From Isoetes taiwanensis (Eukaryota; Streptophyta; Lycopodiopsida; Isoetales; Isoetaceae): DNA of 64,000 nucleotides. The translations under genes were made by a program, and so were the position numbers. Shown here in pieces: positions 10,505 through 21,744 of this stretch (positions are counted from its first letter, which is position 1; each line of letters begins with the position of its first letter). The stretch lies in NCBI GenBank assembly GCA_021234155.1, contig JAJEKV010000041.1:2296447-2360446 (forward strand), given 5' to 3'. The notes under the pieces were generated by a model, which worked only from the letters and a program-made list of their open reading frames with translations, had not been told where the DNA came from and searched no databases.

Positions 10505-11141
10505 AAGCTTGTAATATTTGACGTCAATGGAGTATTAGCTACAAGTATACCACGATAAAGACGCCCCGAGATTAACACCTCGCAGATCCCGGCGTAAGCG
10601 GAGCATAAAATAGTGTATCCGAGGCCTAGAGCTAAGGAAATTATTGAATGGTGCATTGAGCGGGGATTCAAGTGGGCATATGGTCTTGTATGGCAAAGAA
10701 AATATTGTCAATGTTCTTGGTGTTCTCGGCATTTCAGTTTTGAAGTTCAAGTTCGTTTGGGGAAGCAAAAGGGTCGAGCATGTGTCGGACCTCGATCCAG
10801 CCATCACAAAGGGGAAGCCTATAATGGTGAAAAGGCTGGACAGGGTTTATGAGCAATTCCAGGACTATGGCAAACACAACACGCTGATCATAGACGACTC
10901 CGCCTACAAGTGCTATCATAACGCGCAAAATACAATCATTGCTAAGCCATATCGACCAAGAATATGAGAGACGGATAGGTGGTTGTCCTTCGGACTGTGT
11001 CCTGTCTTGGCGGAATCCCTCTTTGCCATTCTTGTCGCCGATGTGATTAGGAACTATCCGAGCCTCACGGAACCCGATCCAGAGAGCAAGGCGATCATGA
11101 AAGCTATGGACGACAAATATTTTGGTGAACAAGAAGAGTGA
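10505..11141 (+). pseudogene. FCP1-like (NLI-interacting-factor / HAD phosphatase) domain, interrupted
   Basis: The segment begins KLVIFDVNGVL, corresponding to the DxDG nucleophile motif of the HAD/FCP1 family, here with Asn instead of the second Asp, which would be expected to impair phosphoryl transfer. YPRPRAKEIIEWCIERG near 10615-10665 matches the RP-G-x-x-FL helix region. After a frame change come WGSKRVEHVSDLDP, LDRVYEQF and NTLIIDDSAYKCYHN, the family's acidic DD motif. It ends near 11139 with MDDKYFGEQEE. There are at least two in-frame stops and one or two frame changes. It follows the DGQH-motif gene on the same strand with palindromes between, so the two may be parts of one transcription unit or mobile element. 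Family assignment is fairly secure; function is not. Confidence 0.6.
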
Positions 11142-11243
11142 CCTCTGCTTTCAGATAGTCAAATTGTGTGAATATTGTAAACAAACGTGAAATGTATTGA
11201 ACATTTTGTAATGAATATACTTGTATATTGAGTTTTCGATGCC

Positions 11244-11449
11244 TTTCTCGACTCACGAGTCGAGAAAGGCATGCTTGTCCTGTTGATGAGACCATTTGTA
11301 TGTTTGATTGTGTGACTGGATGCAGCCACAATGTATTATGATAATGCTTCTACATTACGTTTCCTGGGCCTTTCTCGACTCGCGAGTCGAGAAAGGCACT
11401 GGTTGTACTTTCACTTTTATGGGCCTTTCTCGACTCGCGAGTCGAGAAA
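11244..11449. repeat. Three CG palindromes downstream of the FCP1-like ORF
   Basis: Copies at 11244-11267 (centre CACG), 11371-11394 and 11426-11449. In the first two the palindrome extends outward into GCC/GGC, to about 28-30 bases. They fill the gap between the FCP1-like ORF and the next ORF. A decayed half copy lies near 12204. Confidence 0.9.
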
Positions 11450-11580
11450 GACACTACTTCCCACGTCATTGGATGCAGTTGTATGGAATGAATGTTCTCC
11501 ATTGTAATTTGATTTCAACATTCTTTTCTTCGTTTTGACTAATGGCACCGTAATTGTTAATCATACTCTCCTTGCTCCAG

Positions 11581-12020
11581 GTGGTTCGTGCACGCAGATC
11601 CGACACCGTAGCATTGCATCCCTTCGGGCATCACGAGAGGACCGCCTCCAAAGGCGGACAGATCCCGCTCAAGGCGGAAGAAATACCGTTCTGGCACAGA
11701 TCCCGGTCACGCTACACTCTTGCCCGGCCTTTGGGATAAGGTTGCTCGGGAATTCAGAGGTTGCTCGCTACACCCTGGGGATAAAGAACAGGCGAAGAAC
11801 AAAGAGAAAGTCCAGGAAGCTCAAAGCATCTTGCAAGCATTGCATAACATCCACGGAGGTTGGGGAAGGAGCATATTCGATGGAAGGAGGCTGGGAGGCG
11901 AGTGGAGAAGTCGGGTGGACAGGTCGGGCGGAGCTCGAGAGGCACCTCCACGTGAGGCATTCCACACCCCTTCAGATTGCCCCAAGGCTTACGGTCCGGC
12001 GTGAAGAAGCCGCTAGTTAA
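11581..12020 (+). CDS. Small Arg/Lys-rich ORF with a Cys/His motif, unrecognised
   Basis: An open frame follows a plausible acceptor (CTTGCTCCAG at 11571-11580) and ends at 12018-12020. The product is basic, with a Lys/Arg run near KNRRRTKRKSRK followed by CKHC, and about 30 residues later HLHVRH, a spacing that loosely recalls a zinc finger. A frame without splicing starts at an ATG at 11535. It may be the last exon of the locus at 7017-11141, or unrelated. Confidence 0.25.
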
Positions 12021-12344
12021 TCCCCTAAGGTGGACCACCTACGAAGATGATGTAATGTAGTGACAAAGAAGACCACCATGGTCTCTGCGTCCGATGTAAA
12101 ATACATTGTACCTGTTCAATTTATTAATAAAAATTCTTTTTCAACTAGATCTTTGGTTTCAAACTTTAATGAATTTCCTTTGTTTCAGTTGCATTGTTCT
12201 TGTTCTCGACTCGCTAACCAGAGAAAACTGCAGCAAAGCTTGAATGCAGAGTTTTATTCAAAAATTCGAATTAAGGATAGTTTTCGGGTCGGGGTGCTCC
12301 TTTTTGTGTAAATTAACAGGGTTCCGGAAAAAAGTGGGAATGGA

Positions 12345-14054
12345 ATGAGTCCCACTTTAATTAAATACGACTTACTGGCACAAGTCAGGGAATATGAGCA
12401 TAAGTTTGAACAGATGCATGGGCCTTGGTGGCATCAATATATGGAGGAAAAGTGTGCATGTGAGTGTTTTAAAGCAGAATTGCTTGAACCTCTGTCTGTT
12501 CAAGAGGCAATGGATGGGCCAGATTCTGAACGGTGGAAAATGGCAATGCAAGAAGAAATAGATGCTATGCATACCACACACGCATGGGATCTAGTAGACC
12601 TGCCAAAAGATAGGAAACCAGTTGGATGTAAATGGGTGTTCAAAATAAAGCAAGGGAGTGATGGCTCCATTGAAAGATACCGAGCCCGGCTGGTGGCTCA
12701 AGGATTCTCTCAGCAACAGGGAATTGACTTTGATGAAACGTTTTCCCCCGTAGCAAAGATGACCTCAATCCGCACTGTCTTGGCAATAGCAGCACAAGAG
12801 AACCTGGAAATCCATCAGATGGACGTAAAGACGGCATTTTTGAACGGATTGTTAGAGGAAGAAATATACATGAGGCAACCAGCAGGATTTGATCAAGCAC
12901 AAGGCAAGGTATATAGACTGAATAAAGCTTTATACGGTCTTAAACAGAGTCCAAGGGTGTGGTACAATCGAATAGATCAGTTCCTTAAAAACCTCAGTTT
13001 TACTAGATGCATATCAGAGTGGAATGTTTATGTGAAATGGAACATGCAAAATGTTCTCATGGTTATAGTATATGTGGATGATCTCATCATAATCGGCAAG
13101 GGCATGGAAGGGATCGATGCTGTCAAGAAAGATTTGAAGGCTGAGTTTCGTATGACAGATTTGGAGGAAATCAAGACATGTTTAGGACTGCAAGTGCACA
13201 GAGATAGGGCAGCAAGAACATTACTCATACATCAAGAACATGCAATTCGGAAGTTATGCAGCAGGTTTGGGATGAAGGAATGCATGACAAAGGAAACTCC
13301 ATCAGCTCTTAATTTGAGACTTAGTAAAGAGATAGAACCTCGAACTAGAAAGGAAGAACTTGAGATGGAAAAAATTCCATATAGGAATGCAGTTGGGTGC
13401 TTGATGCATATCATGGTCAGCACTAGGCCTGATATAGCACAAGCAGTTGGTGCTGTGAGCAGATTTATGCAACATCCAGGGCCAGATCATTGGAAAGCAG
13501 TGAAAAGAATTATTAGATATCTGCAAGGTACTGCTACATTAGGTCTGAAATATGCTCCAGATTCCAATTATCCAACAGTAAAATTGGTATCATTCGTAGA
13601 TGCTGACTGGGCAGGGGATCAGGATACAAGGAGATCCACCACAGGTTTTTCTCTCATGCTTCATGGTGCAGCAATTACATGGACGAGCTCAAAGCAAACC
13701 TCTGTGGCTTTATCATCCTGTGAAGCAGAGTATGTAGCCACACCTGCAGTTGTAAGGGAGACAATTTGGGTCAGACAATTCTTAGCAGAAATCGGGTATG
13801 ATCAGGCATGGCCCACAGTTGTATACAGTGATAACAAGAGCAGTATTGCCCTTACAGAAAATCCAATACATCACATGAAATCCAAGCGCATTTCTATCCA
13901 TCACCACTTTACAAGAGAAAAGGTTCTGGATGGATCTATAAAAATGAAGTATCTTCCAAGCGACGAAATGCCAGCAGACCTGCTTACAAAACCTTTGGGT
14001 GCAGACAGGTTTCAGGTTCATAGAGAGACTCTAGATTTGGCGTCTCCATTATAA
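12345..14054 (+). CDS. Ty1/copia reverse transcriptase-RNase H polyprotein, 5'-truncated
   Basis: An uninterrupted 569-codon frame carries the C-terminal half of a copia pol. The RVT_2 start is at about residues 55-110 (KWVFKIKQGSDGS, YRARLVAQGFSQ, FDETFSPVAK). HQMDVKTAFLNG holds the first catalytic Asp, YGLKQSP and VYVDDLIIIG the YVDD box. RNase H has VDADWAGD, TSSKQTSVALSS and CEAEYVA with its acidic residues. Gag, protease and integrase are missing upstream, and the frame's first residues have no copia match, so the element is 5'-truncated. The long intact frame suggests a recent insertion. The 3' end runs into a polypurine tract and LTR at about 14060. Confidence 0.9.
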   Translation: MSPTLIKYDLLAQVREYEHKFEQMHGPWWHQYMEEKCACECFKAELLEPLSVQEAMDGPDSERWKMAMQEEIDAMHTTHAWDLVDLPKDRKPVGCKWVFKIKQGSDGSIERYRARLVAQGFSQQQGIDFDETFSPVAKMTSIRTVLAIAAQENLEIHQMDVKTAFLNGLLEEEIYMRQPAGFDQAQGKVYRLNKALYGLKQSPRVWYNRIDQFLKNLSFTRCISEWNVYVKWNMQNVLMVIVYVDDLIIIGKGMEGIDAVKKDLKAEFRMTDLEEIKTCLGLQVHRDRAARTLLIHQEHAIRKLCSRFGMKECMTKETPSALNLRLSKEIEPRTRKEELEMEKIPYRNAVGCLMHIMVSTRPDIAQAVGAVSRFMQHPGPDHWKAVKRIIRYLQGTATLGLKYAPDSNYPTVKLVSFVDADWAGDQDTRRSTTGFSLMLHGAAITWTSSKQTSVALSSCEAEYVATPAVVRETIWVRQFLAEIGYDQAWPTVVYSDNKSSIALTENPIHHMKSKRISIHHHFTREKVLDGSIKMKYLPSDEMPADLLTKPLGADRFQVHRETLDLASPL

Positions 14055-14069
14055 GCAGAATAGGGGGTG

Positions 14070-14265
14070 TGTTAAAAATAGGCATCTATAAAAGATTCTG
14101 CTTATAATAACAGAAACATAGACGTTGCTTTTCTGTTATGCTATAAATGACTTGTTGTTGTAATCATATTGAAGATAGAGGGGGAGACATAATTTGATCA
14201 CCTCGATTCTTCCAATTCTTGGTGTCTTTGTTTTCGTTTCAATAATGATTGTAGAAAAGGGGTCT
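14070..14265 (+). repeat. Start of the copia 3' LTR (end uncertain)
   Basis: The polypurine tract AATAGGGGGTG at about 14059-14069 is followed by TGTTAAAAATAGG, a normal LTR start. No 5' LTR is available to define the other end, which I place near 14265 (TCTACA) only tentatively. Confidence 0.4.
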
Positions 14266-14575
14266 ACACCTTTAGAAATTGTGGTAGCTGAAAGAACAAT
14301 ATGATTTCTTTTCTGGGAAGATGTTTTCAAGAAGAGCATAAACTTTCTTTTACTGTTGTACACGCCTCAAAAGTGTTGACCAATTTCCATAAAACCAATT
14401 GGTACTGCAATGTTCGCAGGACTACTCCTCTTGGCATTCCTTTTGGGGTTCTCACGGCGAATGATCCTCAATCGTATATATCAATTGCGGTGCCTAAATA
14501 ATGTGTTCATGCTATTGCCAACTTTAAATAATGTGTTCATGCTATTGCCAACTTTAGAATGAGCTCGCACAGGCT

Positions 14576-15515
14576 CATGATAGAACTTTGATGGTCGAAA
14601 TAGATAGACTACGCAATTATGAATTGGGTGAGGAGGAATCAAAACAACATGCAGTCTTTAAATGTCATAAGCAAGATCCAATCCCATAAGCAAGATCCAA
14701 TCCGACAATAAGCAAGATCAAATTCGAGATATGGACAAGTTCAAATTTAGTTGAGATCAAATTTAGTTGAATTCTTATTTGACATTACACTTATTACACT
14801 TGACATTGATTGGCAAATTTACAAATGATAAATGGCTAAACATTGTCCTTTTTTGACATTACTCGGTTCTTGAGATCAATCTCACCGTTGATCAGTCATG
14901 TTGCTAGTGCTTGGCTTTACAAATGAGACATTTTATGCTAGAAACAGTTCACAGGCCAAAGTTTTTTGCTCCCTTTCCATAACATCCTAGAATGTTACGG
15001 TGAGAAGTAGCGATATACACATACCATAAAATCCTAGACTATTATGCTACAATTGTAATTAAACAAAACGGCCCTGCCTTCTCCCTTTTTTCTTCAATCC
15101 TTGTTTATGTTAAACCGAATCTTGTTTTACAAATTTTATGTTCCTTTTTCTTCAATCCTCCAATGGCATGATAGAACTTTGATGGTCGAAATAGATAGAC
15201 TACTTTAATCTTATGAATTGGCCCTAGGAGGAATCAAAACAACATGCGTTTCCTTTAAATGTCATACTGGTTCCCTAAGATCCAATCCCCTGCTTCAAGA
15301 TCCAATCCTATTAGGCCCTTTTCCTAAGATCAAATTCGAGATATGGACAAGTTCAAATTTAGTTGAGATCCAACTCGACAATAAGCAAGATCAAATTCGA
15401 GATATGGACAAGTTCAAATTTAGTTGAATTCTTATTTGACATTACACTTATTACACTTGACATTGATTGGCAAATTTACAAATGATAAATGGCTAAACAT
15501 TGTCCTTTTGCCCCC
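14576..15515. repeat. Two direct copies of an about 300-bp non-coding segment
   Basis: The segment starting TAGAACTTTGATGGTCGAAA at about 14580-14850 recurs at about 15169-15510, including TTCGAGATATGGACAAG and TTGACATTGATTGGC. The second copy contains a local repeat of the ATTCGAGATATGG part and several short insertions. The region between the copies (14851-15168) is AT-rich and non-coding. The origin (tandem duplication or LTR remnant) is unclear. Confidence 0.7.
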
Positions 15516-16080
15516 CATAACCATTTGGCTCACGCGATATACACATACCATAAACATTCAAGAGTATTTTATTGTAATTTTAAAAACAACATAGCGTGAC
15601 ATGTTCGATGTTTATGTTAAACCGAATCTTGTTTTGAATTTTATGTTCCTATTACCAATTCCAATGGCATGAATAATGCAATTGAGTTTTGCATGTTTCA
15701 AAATTTTTTTAAGGTTTGTAAGGTTTGTCGAACACTTGGGGGAAGTACTGGAAATCTACTAAGACATTTAATTCAATTTAAATCTAATCAACATCGACCA
15801 CAACGTATTCTCAAGCTGTAAAACCTCTTGATGTAAGACACGTTGAAAAAATTCGCTTCAGAATGATAACATTAATTTTCTAAAGCTCCAAATCCCAAAT
15901 AAGGGTAGCACCCCCAGTGGCAACTTGGCACATCACAAACGTCAACACAGAATAAAATAAGCCTTTGTCTTATACTCTGAAAAACATAGCAGCATATTCT
16001 TTCCTAGTGGACAGAAATAAAAGCCCACAAAATTTACTAGGAAAACCCTCAAGTTTGCAGGGAAAAAAGATGGCTTGCAG
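15516..16080. other. AT-rich non-coding spacer
   Basis: No ORF, repeat or RNA gene stands out. It includes the 3' flank of the REF/SRPP gene. Confidence 0.5.
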
Positions 16081-16088
16081 CATAGATA

Positions 16089-17300
16089 TCAGGCCTGATG
16101 GGCAGAAACAAGACTCTCAAGTTTCTGCACAGGGATCATGGGCATATAGGAGGCCAGTGGAAAACTGTGCTGCTTAAAAGCTGCAATCAAGTCATTCATC
16201 CTTTCCATGCCATACAGAGTAGGAGGAGCTATCACATGAATTGCTTGAGAAAGTATTGGCACCTGCAGCATTGTTTTCCATGCTTTTGCTGTTAATTCCT
16301 CAGCTACTGGTTCATACCTCGTGTAGTAATCCTTGGCAGTTTCATAGGCCCCATCTTTCCTCATCTCCATAGCCATGCTTTTAAGCCCTTCCAAAACCTG
16401 CAGCAGCATATTGTACCCTTCATCCACCTTCTTGTTCATTTTCCCTGGCATGTTCTTCCTCACCGCTTGGATTGTTTCATCCACCTGGTCATTTCAGTTT
16501 AGATCTGAACGCTATGCTTGTTGTGAAATTTTAAATATCGACTAACTTTGCAGTTAATGTAGCATACGATACCTTGTTATCAAGGGCCTGAAGAATTTCA
16601 TATCTCCTTGCTTCCAGCTTTTGATAAATAGGCCCTGTTATCGCTTTCACCGTTCCTTCAACACTCTCAACTCCAGGCTTCAGAGGTCCGGAGTTTTCCT
16701 TTGCAAATTCGTACATAGAGCATAACATAGCAGTAACTCTCAGAGCTATCGCATGAACTACGCCCAAATATTTCAAAGAGCTTTCCTGATTTAAGGAAAA
16801 AGTACACGCGCACACACAGACAAAGATTAGATAATATTAAACAAAAAAATCAAACCCGTACGAAGAACTTATACGCAAGAAGGACAAGGAAAAAAGCCCC
16901 AATCCACTTGGATTACGACTTTTACATGGAAGATCTGCCGGAAGAACAAGCACTGTGCAAACCGATCACCATCGCAAGCTAAACTACAAAACTAACCAGA
17001 TTGCAAAAACATGTTTCGGATAAAAAAGAAAAAAAAAATCCGAACAAAATTAAATTCAGATGAGCTTTGAAGCAGTGCAATAGAAAATTGTAGCAAGAAT
17101 CCTTAAAAATACAGGGTGCTCTAAAAAGAAAGCACGCTAAAACATGCAGCATTTGAGATCTCCATGTGGAAACAAAACATGCAGTTGAGATTTCAATGTC
17201 GAAAGCTAAAAAAAAAAAAACCCTTCAATGGAAGAGACAGAACCTGGGGAGGTTCTTGAGGAATATTGTGCTTCTCATCTTGGACATTAGCATCCGCCAT
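16089..17300 (-). CDS. REF/SRPP family (rubber elongation factor / small rubber particle-like) lipid-droplet protein
   Basis: Three exons with clean GT-AG junctions: 17300-17244 (57 nt, MADANVQDEKHN...), 16785-16573 (213 nt) and 16484-16089 (396 nt including TGA), giving 221 residues, the usual size. Exon 2 carries the family signature LKYLGVVHAIALRV, MYEFAKENSGPLKPGVESVE and VKAITGPIYQKL. Exon 3 continues KVDETIQAV and covers the helical C-terminal half with YYTRYEPVAEELTAKAW. REF/SRPP proteins are small lipid-droplet-associated proteins. In non-rubber plants they are linked to droplet formation and stress. No frame breaks are visible, unlike almost everything around it, so this looks like a functional host gene. 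Annotated start: the first ATG of exon 1. Confidence 0.92.
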
Positions 17301-17566
17301 AGCTGCTCGGATTTGAAGCTCCGGAGCAAAAATTAAACTCAGATGGAACACTCGAGGGCTAAAGAGTCGATATATTGTTTAGCCGGGACGGTGGTAGTTA
17401 CTGTGACTGCTGCGTTGTTGCAGTAAGGGCGACTGTGGTCGTATGATTGCGTGGCAGTTACGCGACCGTTTACAGATATTATATTGTTATTTATCCATTT
17501 ATCATAGCCTAATATTTCCAATCATCAATACGACAATAAATACATAATGGTGCATATTCATTTTGG
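17301..17566. promoter_or_regulatory. 5' flank of the REF/SRPP gene
   Basis: This is the only space for its promoter before repeat DNA begins at about 17568. It is AT-rich with short runs such as TATATTG near 17370. No specific motif is asserted. Confidence 0.3.
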
Positions 17567-17567
17567 G

Positions 17568-17670
17568 TGGTCACTCCCAGTGTATGCCAAACTTTAAATT
17601 CTCAAATGGATTATTTCTTATGCTTTGTGGAAAGTGGCAAATTCAATCGGAAGATTCCTGTTACAACAAG
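17568..17670. repeat. Dispersed repeat shared with 60655-60770
   Basis: The words AGTGTATGCCAA, TCAA(T)TT...GGATTATTT, GGCAAATTCAATC and AAGATTCCTGTTA occur here and about 43 kb downstream in the same order and orientation. It is an unclassified old repeat. Confidence 0.6.
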
Positions 17671-17971
17671 GAAAGGATGTGCTGTGCTGCCACGTGACAT
17701 TTCTCTACAATCCAAAATGGAAAGTGAGAACACAATTCTGTGGCTTACAATTTACTCCCGGTTGTCCAAACAGTGTTAACAGTGAATCAAACTCCGCTTT
17801 GGAAATCTTGTCACTTACAGTTCTTCAGCTTGCACATCTTGTTTTACAGCTTTGAATCGTGTGAGTGGGTTTGGATGTAAGAAGTAAGGCTTCAGATCGA
17901 CCAGCATAGCATTTGAAACAAATCTTATACCTTGCTAAAAGGAAAAAATCCTTTCTAGAATACTTTTACCT

Positions 17972-18169
17972 TGTTGAGGATGATCTTGCACCTCTTGGTG
18001 TGGATCAATGATGTGGCATGCCCCTTTGGGCTGAATGGTCATGTCTCCAAGAAACACATCTCCACGATCAGACACAACTCTTCATAAACCATCCTATAAT
18101 GTACAAGCCAAGGTTGAGGTCTATTCCAGTCAATCAGATCAATATATACTTCCGCTATTCATATTGTCA
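17972..18169 (+). repeat. 5' LTR of the gag-only copia element
   Basis: It begins TGTTGAGG and ends TTGTCA just before the primer site. It aligns along its length with 25015-25186 apart from short indels. Confidence 0.8.
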
Positions 18170-18182
18170 TGGTATCAGAGCC
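18170..18182 (+). promoter_or_regulatory. Primer-binding site (initiator tRNA-Met)
   Basis: TGGTATCAGAGCC, adjacent to the LTR end, is the standard plant LTR-retrotransposon primer site. Confidence 0.85.
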
Positions 18183-18476
18183 TCAAGCTTGAAGTCTTGG
18201 GCATACAAGAAGGAGATTCGGCAAGGGAAGAAATTAAATCAGAAGAAATGTAAGAGAGCCGAAATCTTCTAAATCTGGCAGGGCGATCACCCTCTGATTG
18301 CACCTGCATGAGAAATTGCTGCCTAGAGTTGCGGCCAAAGAAACGCCAATGTTCCCCTTTTCTTTTGTAGTTGAAGACGTTAAACGTGGCATTTCTCATG
18401 CCAATCATAAGTTTTGGCAACATTTTGATATTTTAAAATTATTGGTTTAATAAACCATTAAATATCATTGGAAACC

Positions 18477-19280
18477 ATGGATACTCTATCTAAGGGTAAA
18501 TATTATGTGATCGAAAAATTCAACTGCGAAAACTTCCACACTTGACAAGTCAAGATGAAGTTCCATTTAATCGAGAAAGATTTATTTGGAGTCGTCGATG
18601 GTTCTGAGAAGAAACCAAGTGATGTTGCCGGAGCTTGTGAAATGGGAATTAAAGAACAAGAAAGCTATGGCCATGATTGGATTGGGATTAGGAGACTCGC
18701 AAATTCACCATGTGGATTTCTCCAAATTTGCAAGAGATATCTAGAATATTCTCGATCAAATCTTTGGAGTGCAAGTCAAGCATTCAAAGTACTTTTAAAG
18801 AGAAAACTATTTGAAATTCGAAAGGATGAAGGAAAAAGCCTTGCTGAACATCTAGACGAGTTAAGATTTATTCTAAATCAATTGCTCGGGATTAACGCAA
18901 GAGTAGAGGAAGATGATGCAAAAGCAATTTTACTCCAAAGTCTTCCACCTTCTTTCGCTAATGTTGTACTCACTCTCCAGATTGTAGAACATCTTACTTT
19001 TGAGCAGATTATTGCCTCTTTATTGGAAGAAGAGTGCAAATTGCGAAAGCAAGATCTTTCCTCTGTGGCAATGTTTACTAAAGGAAAGGATAAACAACGA
19101 GAAAGTGAAGAACAAAATGATGGCACTAGCATTATGGCAGAAAGAAAACCAGAAAAATGCCGCTATTGTGGAAAAGCTGGAGTTTGTCGAAAGAAGAAAA
19201 ATGATGAACCAAAATCTAAAGAATCTGAAGTTAAGAGCTTTACTGCTATAATTGAAGATGATGAAGCCTTAGGCTTCTAG
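18477..19280 (+). pseudogene. Copia gag (UBN2-type), with one stop and a lost zinc knuckle
   Basis: The ATG at 18477 opens MDTLSKGKYYVIEKF, then a TGA at 18543 where the family normally has Trp (before QVKMKFHLIEKDLFGVVDG), so TGG to TGA is likely. After that the frame is open to 19280. The body has SASQAFKVLLKRKLFEI, LAEHLDELRFILNQL and LQSLPPSFANVV, as in copia Gag. The CCHC knuckle is incomplete: CRYCGKAGVCRKKK lacks the GH-x4-C part. The frame ends with an acidic tail, with no protease following. Confidence 0.8.
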
Positions 19281-19417
19281 AATTAAGGTTATGAATGCAG
19301 ATAAGAAGACGTCACTAAAGGGTGATTGGGACTCCAAGCAGACAATTGCTGGACTATGAGACAAGTTGATTGGAAGAATTAACAATCTTATTGGGTCTTA
19401 GGTCCTATAATAGATAC

Positions 19418-20845
19418 TGTGGCGTCCCCTACTTCTTCTACGATGCTCCCATCGTATTGGAAGGCGGAGTTCATCCCCCTGGCAGCCAAGCTGACAGAGG
19501 CCGCCCACCTAACACCAATCCTTTAGCAATGGATCGATGAGGAAGAATGGACTGGTTATTTGTCCCGTTTTCCCTCGAAACCGTCCTACCTGCGAAAGCG
19601 TAAATAAACGTAAGCACATGATATCAAATGCAAACAGAATCACCTCGAAGGATGACTATACTATAGCATACATGTATGAACACATCAACAATATCATCAT
19701 CACATGGGAGATCCTACCCAAGGCTTAGATTCCAGGATATGGACTAACAGCTTGGGTCTTCAGAAGTCATTGCAAACAGAATTCATGAGAGTGGATTGGG
19801 CTGGCATAGGAACATGGTTGTTGGGTAGTCCGCTCCATCCGCCCCTTCCGGTGTACACTTTGCAGAGTAGGTTGAAGAGTTTAGGGACTGGAACGTAGCC
19901 TGCCGGTACTATTGGGTTTCATCTCCCTAGCCCTGATGAGGTAGGAGGAGGATCACCCCCTTCAGAGGCATGCATGCCCATCACAGGCAGCTAGAGGGCC
20001 ACTGCCCATCTTCGACTCGAACCTCATTGAAGGTGACGCATCACCCAAGAGGTGTCGAGCTCATACCTTGTCCACACGCAGTGGCAAACCATTAAGCCTA
20101 GCCCGCTAAGATCCTGGGTAGGCTTTACACACCAGAGGGATCAGGCAGTGATGGGACAAGTCCTCCTTATTCCACCGGTCTAGCCCCGCCACTCACAATT
20201 AGGCGGGCTCTTGTACATGGGCTACATTAACTGGGAATTAATGAGGTTATCTAGAATCATCTACTACTGAAGATTTCAGGGTCTTTACCCCCCTTCCCAG
20301 TACACAGAAGAGCATAGAATGGAACATCATCATTATAAAAGAACTGAGATATTGAATAATATCTAATCTATCTACCTAAACATACATGGTTAGGTTCATT
20401 CGTTACGGCTTGTGATCTTAGGATCTATAAGGCCTGCTAAGACTGATCTACCATGTTATCCTAGCTCATGTCGTGCTAAAAGTTGGCTTTGCACAACAGA
20501 ATCACAGGTTACCTAATCCCTGGCTTGCTCCTGCTCCTCGAATCGTGTCCATGACTTCGCTTGGATTGAAGGCAGCTGCTCCTGGGTGATCTGTTGTGCA
20601 AGGCGGCTTGGCGGCACTTGGCAATGCGAACTAGCAGCTTGGCTTGGCCGGAATGGCCCAAGGAAGCCAAAATGCAAAAATGGAATACTAGTATACTTAA
20701 GATTATATAATTTATGTGGTTATAAGGGGTTCACAACCCTAAATAATTTAAGAGCTAGGCTACTAGCTCATTTCTAGGTGTGAATACAGGCAATTGATCA
20801 CGGCGTAAGAAAATTATGCTTTTTCCATCATGCATTCTATCTACA
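19418..20845 (-). repeat. 3' LTR of the pol-less element (left copy)
   Basis: Starts TGTGGCGTCCCCTACTTC. It matches 23461-24740 closely to about 20690, after which the last 150 bases diverge, so the end is approximate. Confidence 0.7.
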
Positions 20846-21744
20846 CTTAGAGGCAAAGCCTCTCCCCACCTTAGTCGTCGCACCCGCTAAGGCTAGAATA
20901 CATCCCCCCATTGAGCCGGTGTCGACTAATTTGGAGACGACTTGGCCGTTGCATTGCTTCCATTAATTCGCTCCCCCGCTTTGGTGCAATTGGCTACCAC
21001 GTCAGTCTTGCATGTTGAAGATCTCATGGACGTTAAACATCCATCTTACACTCCATGTGCTTTGGCTACTTGCGGAAGGAACTCTATTCTAACAGCCGAC
21101 TAATTTGATGGTGATTCAACACCTAAGATCTTTACCCCTAGCTCATGCAATCTAGGCTTCCTCGTTCAATCTACTCCTCCACCTGTATGTTTCGGCCTTG
21201 CGTTCTTCCATTTGAACTCCTATGCATTGAGTCGGTGGAGGGATCGAGATCTTCTTTCTGTTGTGAGCTCGTGGATGTGGTAGGCAGGTGCTTGATAGTC
21301 AAGAAGGTTCTTCATGCAGATGATTACTATATGTCTTCCATTCGATGAAGATTGTTGATAGGCCACTTGTGCCCGGTACTACTCGTTTTATTTATAGAGG
21401 TGTTTGCCATAGTGTTTTCTCTCTTGGGTCTGCCTTTTCACTCTCCTCCTTTCTTTTGTCAGTACGTCGCCTGGGTCTTCAATGTCTTCAATATGTCATG
21501 CCCCTTGCTCTTTTGTGGCTCTAGCCTTGTACTCCAAAAGCTATTGCTTCTATTACTATACAAACCTTAGTTTGGAAGACAAAATTTAGGGTTTGAGCAA
21601 TTTTGATCATTTTGAGGTAGAGTATAATATTTCTAGCCTAATTTGAGGTTATAAATGGATTCTAGACTGTTTAATGGTCCTATTGTAACAAATTTCAGGC
21701 AATCTGAGCTGTCTAGCTCAAGTTATGAAGGTTCAAAGTTTGGA

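Noticed and set aside
18543..18545. In-frame TGA in copia gag as possible recoding
   Set aside because: TGG to TGA by deamination is simpler. There is no recoding signal.
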